Assembly (NCBI GenBank): GCA_003214175.1
Contig: QCLZ01000002.1
Span: 62,001-126,000 of the forward strand
Direction: 5' to 3'
DNA length: 64,000 nt
Origin: Prochlorococcus sp. AG-418-I20
GTDB taxonomy: Bacteria; Cyanobacteriota; Cyanobacteriia; PCC-6307; Cyanobiaceae
The translations under genes were made by a program, and so were the position numbers. Below, piece by piece: positions 59,857-64,000 of this stretch. The first letter of the stretch is position 1. Each line of letters starts with the position of its first letter. The notes under the pieces are model-generated. The model did not search any database and was not told where the DNA came from. It was given only the letters and a program-made list of their open reading frames with translations.

Positions 59857-61329
59857 TTACTTATTCTTAATCCATTGAACAAGTGTTTTAACTCCAAAAC
59901 CAGTTGCACCTGATGGATTAATCCCCTTATTCTTATCAGTCCAACAAGTCCCAGCAATATCAATATGAGCCCATTTTATATCTTCATGAAAGAATTCCTC
60001 TAAAAACAAAGCAGCAGTTATGGACCCACCTGCTCTAGGACCCGTATTTTTCATATCAGCTATATGTGACTTTAACCCTTCTTTATAAGATTTTTGTAGA
60101 GGCATTTGCCATAATTCTTCTCCAACCTCGGCTGATGCAGTTTTTAGATCATTTGCTAGATCATCATTATTGCTCCAGAATCCAGCTACATCATTACCTA
60201 ATGCAACAACAATAGCTCCTGTTAAAGTGGCGAGATCTACTATTGAATCCGGTTTTAAATTGGATGCGTAAGTTAAGGCATCAGCTAATGTGAGTCTACC
60301 CTCTGCATCAGTGTTATTTATTTCAATTGTCTTACCATTAGATGCCTTAACTACGTCTCCAGGATGTACTGCAGATCCATTGATCATGTTTTCGCAAGCT
60401 GCCACAATAAAATGTATTTCTAGTCCCTTTGGTTTTATTGCCCCAAGTGCTTTTGCTGCTCCTAAAACTGCAGCGCTTCCGCCCATATCATATTTCATCA
60501 TTTCAATTTGAGAGGCTCCTACTTTCAGGTTGTATCCTCCGGAATCAAAGGTTAAACCCTTCCCAACAAGCGCAATCTTTTCTTTTATAGGACCTTCTGA
60601 CTTCAGAGTAAGATGTATAAATTTAGGATCTAGATCAGAACCTTTTGCTACAGCTAAATATGCACCCATTCCTAAATCTTCACATTCTTTTGCCTCTAAA
60701 ATTTTCACTTCCAAACCATGATCTTTAGCTATTTGAGAAGCTTGCATAGACATTTCCAGGGGTGTAAGACTATTTGGAGGGGCGGCTACAAGTCTTCTTG
60801 CTAGTTCTACACCTTCACATATTTTTTCTGTCTCTTCAAAGCTAATATTCTCAAATTTTTTTAAATTCAAAAACTCTATTTCTTTAAGAATTTTTTCTTC
60901 ATCTTTTCTCTTGTTGAATCTATTATCCTTATAAGCCGATAATCTGGTTGACTCTGCTAATTGATTAATTTCTAGTTGTGAAATTATTAATTCCCAAGGT
61001 AGCAAGATGCTGATTTTTTCGTTTTTATCAACAGTTTTCCTTATTAAATTTCCTATGGAGTTTTCTATATCACTTTTTTTTAGGTCTTTAGATTTACCAA
61101 GACCAACTATGATTAAGGTTTCTAATTTTTGATCTAAAAATTCAAAGCTTAGAGTTTTACCTTTTTCTCCTTTGAATTTTTTTTGAGTAACTTTTTTTAG
61201 TAATAATTTTGGGTCAATAACAAATTTTATGTTTTCAAGTTGGCTTGCAATTTCTTCCTCTAAAAGTCCAAAAATTAATGAAGCACCTTGCCATTTATCT
61301 GGATTTTTTTGGAATGTGGAAAATTGCAT
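59857..61329 (-). CDS. pepA: leucyl aminopeptidase
   Basis: 490 aa M17 peptidase. [16 protein letters not shown] (metal-binding Lys and Asp), [14 protein letters not shown] (signature) and [27 protein letters not shown]. Hexameric, two-metal enzyme of peptide turnover. Convergent with msrA. The GIY-YIG gene lies 24 bp upstream on the same strand. Confidence 0.95.
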   Translation of the reverse strand: MQFSTFQKNPDKWQGASLIFGLLEEEIASQLENIKFVIDPKLLLKKVTQKKFKGEKGKTLSFEFLDQKLETLIIVGLGKSKDLKKSDIENSIGNLIRKTVDKNEKISILLPWELIISQLEINQLAESTRLSAYKDNRFNKRKDEEKILKEIEFLNLKKFENISFEETEKICEGVELARRLVAAPPNSLTPLEMSMQASQIAKDHGLEVKILEAKECEDLGMGAYLAVAKGSDLDPKFIHLTLKSEGPIKEKIALVGKGLTFDSGGYNLKVGASQIEMMKYDMGGSAAVLGAAKALGAIKPKGLEIHFIVAACENMINGSAVHPGDVVKASNGKTIEINNTDAEGRLTLADALTYASNLKPDSIVDLATLTGAIVVALGNDVAGFWSNNDDLANDLKTASAEVGEELWQMPLQKSYKEGLKSHIADMKNTGPRAGGSITAALFLEEFFHEDIKWAHIDIAGTCWTDKNKGINPSGATGFGVKTLVQWIKNK

Positions 61330-61353
61330 TTGTAAAATCGATTTAATTAACTT

Positions 61354-61965
61354 TTAATTGTTTGTGAAAGTGGTTGCCCACCTATCTCGGGTTTCTTTAT
61401 TAAAAGGTGGTAACCATAAATATATCAGTTGCTGTTCTAATTTACGTCTTAATTTTACTTCTTTAGGTACATCCAAGAAGAAACGTATATCTTGATGACT
61501 TGAAAGATTGTTATGAGCTAGGGCTTCTTTATAGTTCATGAGGTAATTTTTACAGTCATGTTCTCCCTTCCATCTTTTATTTGCTATGTTTGTTTCTCCT
61601 ATATAAAGTATTATTCTAGAACTCTCTATCGAGTCAATTACAAAATAGATTGCTGGCCCGTTGTGTATATATTGATTTGTTCTCCAGAAGTTCAATGATA
61701 ATGGTTGTAGGGAAAACGGATCAATTTTTCTTTCATTGGAAATTGTATTTATGGGAAGACTTGTTTGGTCAAAAGTTTTATTGTGAGCATCTTTTGAAAT
61801 TTTTAATTGGTGATTATGGATTCTATTTCTCCATTGAGTTAGTATTTCGCGTTTGATTTTTAGATTATTCGAGTTTTGAAAATTAATTGATGTATTTACA
61901 TTGGAACCAAATAATTCAAATTGTCTATTTTGATTTGAAATATTTTTTATGTTGAATTTATCCAA
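61354..61965 (-). CDS. GIY-YIG-type nuclease-domain protein
   Basis: 203 aa. About residues 100-180 match a GIY-YIG-like fold: PAIYFVIDSIESSRIILYIGETNIANKRWKGEHDCKNYL, then IRFFLDVPKEVKLRRKLEQQLIYLWLPPFNKETRDRW. The first strand motif is degenerate (YFV...YIGET) but R and E of the active site can be placed. The N-terminal 100 residues are Asn/Gln-rich and lineage-specific. Role unknown; DNA repair is plausible. Confidence 0.75.
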   Translation of the reverse strand: MDKFNIKNISNQNRQFELFGSNVNTSINFQNSNNLKIKREILTQWRNRIHNHQLKISKDAHNKTFDQTSLPINTISNERKIDPFSLQPLSLNFWRTNQYIHNGPAIYFVIDSIESSRIILYIGETNIANKRWKGEHDCKNYLMNYKEALAHNNLSSHQDIRFFLDVPKEVKLRRKLEQQLIYLWLPPFNKETRDRWATTFTNN

Positions 61966-62115
61966 TATTTATGAAACATGTTTACTAAATTTAATTCTGA
62001 AAAAATATAAATCAAAGAATTATTTATAAACTAAAATTTATTAATGTTCTAATCAATTTAGAAGATTCTTGTTATCTTGTAATTGAGCCTTAATCTTGCG
62101 AAGTAAAAAATAGAA

Positions 62116-62439
62116 ATGGGATTCTTTGAGTCAGACATCGTTCAAGAAGAAGCTAAAAAGCTTTTTACAGATTACCAAGAACTTATGAAACTTGGCTCTG
62201 ATTATGGAAAATTTGATAGAGAAGGAAAAAAAATGTTTATAAAAAGAATGGAATCTCTTATGGATCGTTATAAGGTTTTCATGAAGAGATTTGAATTGTC
62301 TGAAGATTTTCAAGCCAAAATGACAGTAGAACAATTAAAGACACAGTTAAGTCAATTTGGGATTACTCCTGATCAAATGTTCGATCAGATGAATAAAACC
62401 TTAATAAGAATGAAGGATGAACTTGATAAAACTTCCTAA
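62116..62439 (+). CDS. DUF1825 family protein
   Basis: 107 aa, all-helical, cyanobacteria-specific. FFESDIVQEEAKKLFTDYQELMKLGSDYGKFDREGKKMFIKRMESLMDRYKVFMKRFELS is the conserved core. Function unknown. It lies 19 bp before tyrS, likely cotranscribed. Confidence 0.85.
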   Translation: MGFFESDIVQEEAKKLFTDYQELMKLGSDYGKFDREGKKMFIKRMESLMDRYKVFMKRFELSEDFQAKMTVEQLKTQLSQFGITPDQMFDQMNKTLIRMKDELDKTS

Positions 62440-62458
62440 ATTTAACGGTTAAAGCTTT

Positions 62459-63697
62459 ATGTCAGATAATTCTATTTTGCCATCATGGCTATCAAGAGGA
62501 ATAGAAGAATACTTTCCAATTAAGGGGACAGATCAAACTTTTTCGGAGATAATTGATCATGCGAAAAAAAATAATAAAAAATTAAGGGTTAAACTCGGCA
62601 TCGATCCAACTGGAACAGATATTCATCTTGGGCACACTATATTGTTCAGAAAACTTAGGGCATTTCAAGATAATGGACATGTTGCAGTTTTAATTATTGG
62701 AGATTTTACTGCTCAAATTGGTGACCCAACTGGAAAAAACAAAACAAGAGTGCAGTTATCGGAAAATCAAGTTAAGGATAATGCAAAAACATACTTAACC
62801 CAACTAGGAATGGGTAAACCAGCTAATGAATCTATTTTAGATTTTGATTCAAAAGATAAAATAGAAATTAGATATAACAGTGAATGGTTAAAAGGATTGG
62901 ATCTTAATTCAATAATTGAATTAATGGGGAGTGCAACAGTTAGTCAAATGCTAGCAAAGGAGGAATTTAATAAAAGGTATACATCACAAGTGCCAATTGC
63001 TTTGCATGAATTCTTATATCCCCTATTACAAGGTTACGATTCTGTGGTTGTTCAATCAGATATTGAGCTTGGAGGTACAGATCAGAAATTTAATATTGCG
63101 ATAGGAAGAGATCTTCAAAGGCATTTTAAACAAGAACCTCAATTTGGTGTTCTGTTGCCAATTTTGACTGGTTTAGATGGAATTAAGAAGATGAGTAAAT
63201 CTGAATTTAACACCGTAGGTTTGACTGATGATCCTCTTTCAATGTATTCAAAATTAGAAAAAGTACCCGATAATATAATACCTATCTATTTTGAATTACT
63301 TACTGAATTAGATTTAAGTGTTTTTAATGAAGCAAATCCTCGTGAATTACAGAGAAGAATGGCTCTAGAAGTTACTACTTTATTCCACGGGACTGAAGAA
63401 GCATTAAAAGCGCAATCAAACTGCGAAAAATTATTTCTTGGACATAAAGAAAAAGTTGGAGAAATTCCAGAGATTTCATTAAGCGAAATAGTTTTTCCAG
63501 TTAAGTTTTTTTACTTGCTAAGTGCTCTAAAACTTTTCAAATCAAGTAGCGAATCCAAAAGATCTATCAAAGGTGGTGGAGTAAAAATTGATAGTCAGAA
63601 AGTAATAAATCCTGATTTAGTTTTTGATTCAAAAAATGATTTAGAGGGAAAAATTTTGCAAATTGGGAAAAAAATAATTAAGAGGTTTGGAAACTAA
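62459..63697 (+). CDS. tyrS: tyrosyl-tRNA synthetase
   Basis: 412 aa class I aa[22 protein letters not shown] (HIGH-like), [40 protein letters not shown] and KKMSKSEFN (KMSKS). A short C-terminal S4 domain ([15 protein letters not shown]). TyrZ-type length. Followed 6 bp later by pyrF. Confidence 0.96.
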   Translation: MSDNSILPSWLSRGIEEYFPIKGTDQTFSEIIDHAKKNNKKLRVKLGIDPTGTDIHLGHTILFRKLRAFQDNGHVAVLIIGDFTAQIGDPTGKNKTRVQLSENQVKDNAKTYLTQLGMGKPANESILDFDSKDKIEIRYNSEWLKGLDLNSIIELMGSATVSQMLAKEEFNKRYTSQVPIALHEFLYPLLQGYDSVVVQSDIELGGTDQKFNIAIGRDLQRHFKQEPQFGVLLPILTGLDGIKKMSKSEFNTVGLTDDPLSMYSKLEKVPDNIIPIYFELLTELDLSVFNEANPRELQRRMALEVTTLFHGTEEALKAQSNCEKLFLGHKEKVGEIPEISLSEIVFPVKFFYLLSALKLFKSSSESKRSIKGGGVKIDSQKVINPDLVFDSKNDLEGKILQIGKKIIKRFGN

Positions 63698-63703
63698 AAA
63701 TTA

Positions 63704-64000
63704 ATGAATAACAGATTTAATTCAGAAGATAAAATAATATTGGCAATTGATGGACTTGATGTAAGTCAAGCAAAAGTAATTCTAGAAAAATGTCCCAATA
63801 TTAAATGGGTCAAAGTTGGTTTAGAGCTTTTTGTAAGGGAAGGTCCAACAGTTATTGAAATTTTAAAAAGTTTGAATAAAAAAATTTTTTTAGACTTAAA
63901 ATTTCATGATATTCCAAATACAATGAGCGCAGCATGTTTCCAAGTTTCAAAATTAGGAGTTGATATTATTTCAATTCATGCTTCAGCAGGTCTAAAAGCT
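63704..64000 (+). CDS. pyrF: orotidine 5'-phosphate decarboxylase (partial, cut by window end)
   Basis: First 99 codons only. [31 protein letters not shown] and [13 protein letters not shown] contain the catalytic D-x-K-x-x-D of the TIM barrel. Last step of UMP synthesis. Close spacing after tyrS suggests cotranscription. Confidence 0.93.
   Translation, partial: MNNRFNSEDKIILAIDGLDVSQAKVILEKCPNIKWVKVGLELFVREGPTVIEILKSLNKKIFLDLKFHDIPNTMSAACFQVSKLGVDIISIHASAGLKA

Noticed and set aside
1-64000. CRISPR arrays, insertion sequences, integrases or attachment sites
   Set aside because: No regularly spaced repeats, no transposase or integrase-like protein, and no direct repeat of the single tRNA's 3' end was noticed, so the accessory zone cannot be called a defined integrated element.

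Overview
The window looks like a high-light-adapted Prochlorococcus chromosome. It is very A+T-rich, and its gene content and order are typical of marine picocyanobacteria: kaiB-kaiC without kaiA, purD-nblS next to kaiC and purC, a plant-type ferredoxin, a PSII-associated S4-domain protein, high-light-inducible proteins (Hlips), and a compact bamA-lpxC-fabZ-lpxA-lpxB cluster. I cannot name the strain from sequence alone.

Layout. (1) About 1-3 kb on the minus strand: a LOG-family protein, a PIN-PhoH ATPase and a conserved unknown. (2) About 3-25 kb is accessory and unusual. It holds dozens of tiny genes of 20-75 codons, many below normal gene-calling cut-offs and several preceded by near-perfect AGGAGG ribosome binding sites. 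They include a duplicated 33-aa membrane microprotein, a set of small proteins ending in C-x8-C-x3-C, translationally coupled micro-operons (ATGA/TAATG overlaps), three Hlips, a DUF411/DUF3721 metal-related operon, two fatty-acid desaturases, LptF/G, a DUF938 methyltransferase and a DUF1543 protein. Decayed genes are scattered through it: a cupin with a nonsense codon plus a frameshift, a frameshifted zinc-ribbon gene, and a half-copy of a Cys microprotein. There are also candidate small RNAs. Near 7.9-8.2 kb a strong sigma70-like promoter, a perfect NtcA palindrome, a three-way-junction leader resembling the glutamine (downstream-peptide) riboswitch and a 33-codon DUF4278-like gene sit in a row. 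(3) About 25-36 kb mixes conserved oxidoreductase, GAF, pirin, MurD, SDR, photolyase-like, DoxX and PNPOx-like genes. (4) About 36.9-64 kb is dense core genome: tRNA-Val, PSII S4 protein, serA, prmA, petF, RNase Z, SpoIID/LysM, truB, rpmA-rplU, kaiBC, nblS, purD, purC, the outer-membrane/lipid A cluster, msrA, pepA, tyrS and the start of pyrF.

How it fits together. The core part supplies translation, purine synthesis, circadian/light signalling and envelope building: BamA for outer-membrane insertion, LpxC/A/B and FabZ for lipid A, LptF/G for its export. The accessory part looks like a stress, light and nitrogen-response zone of very small membrane or cysteine-rich proteins with high turnover (duplication, decay, frameshifts). 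The candidates most worth testing are the NtcA plus glutamine-riboswitch plus 33-aa gene unit, the Cys microprotein family, and a micro-operon whose middle gene needs a -1 frameshift at a classical slippery heptamer.
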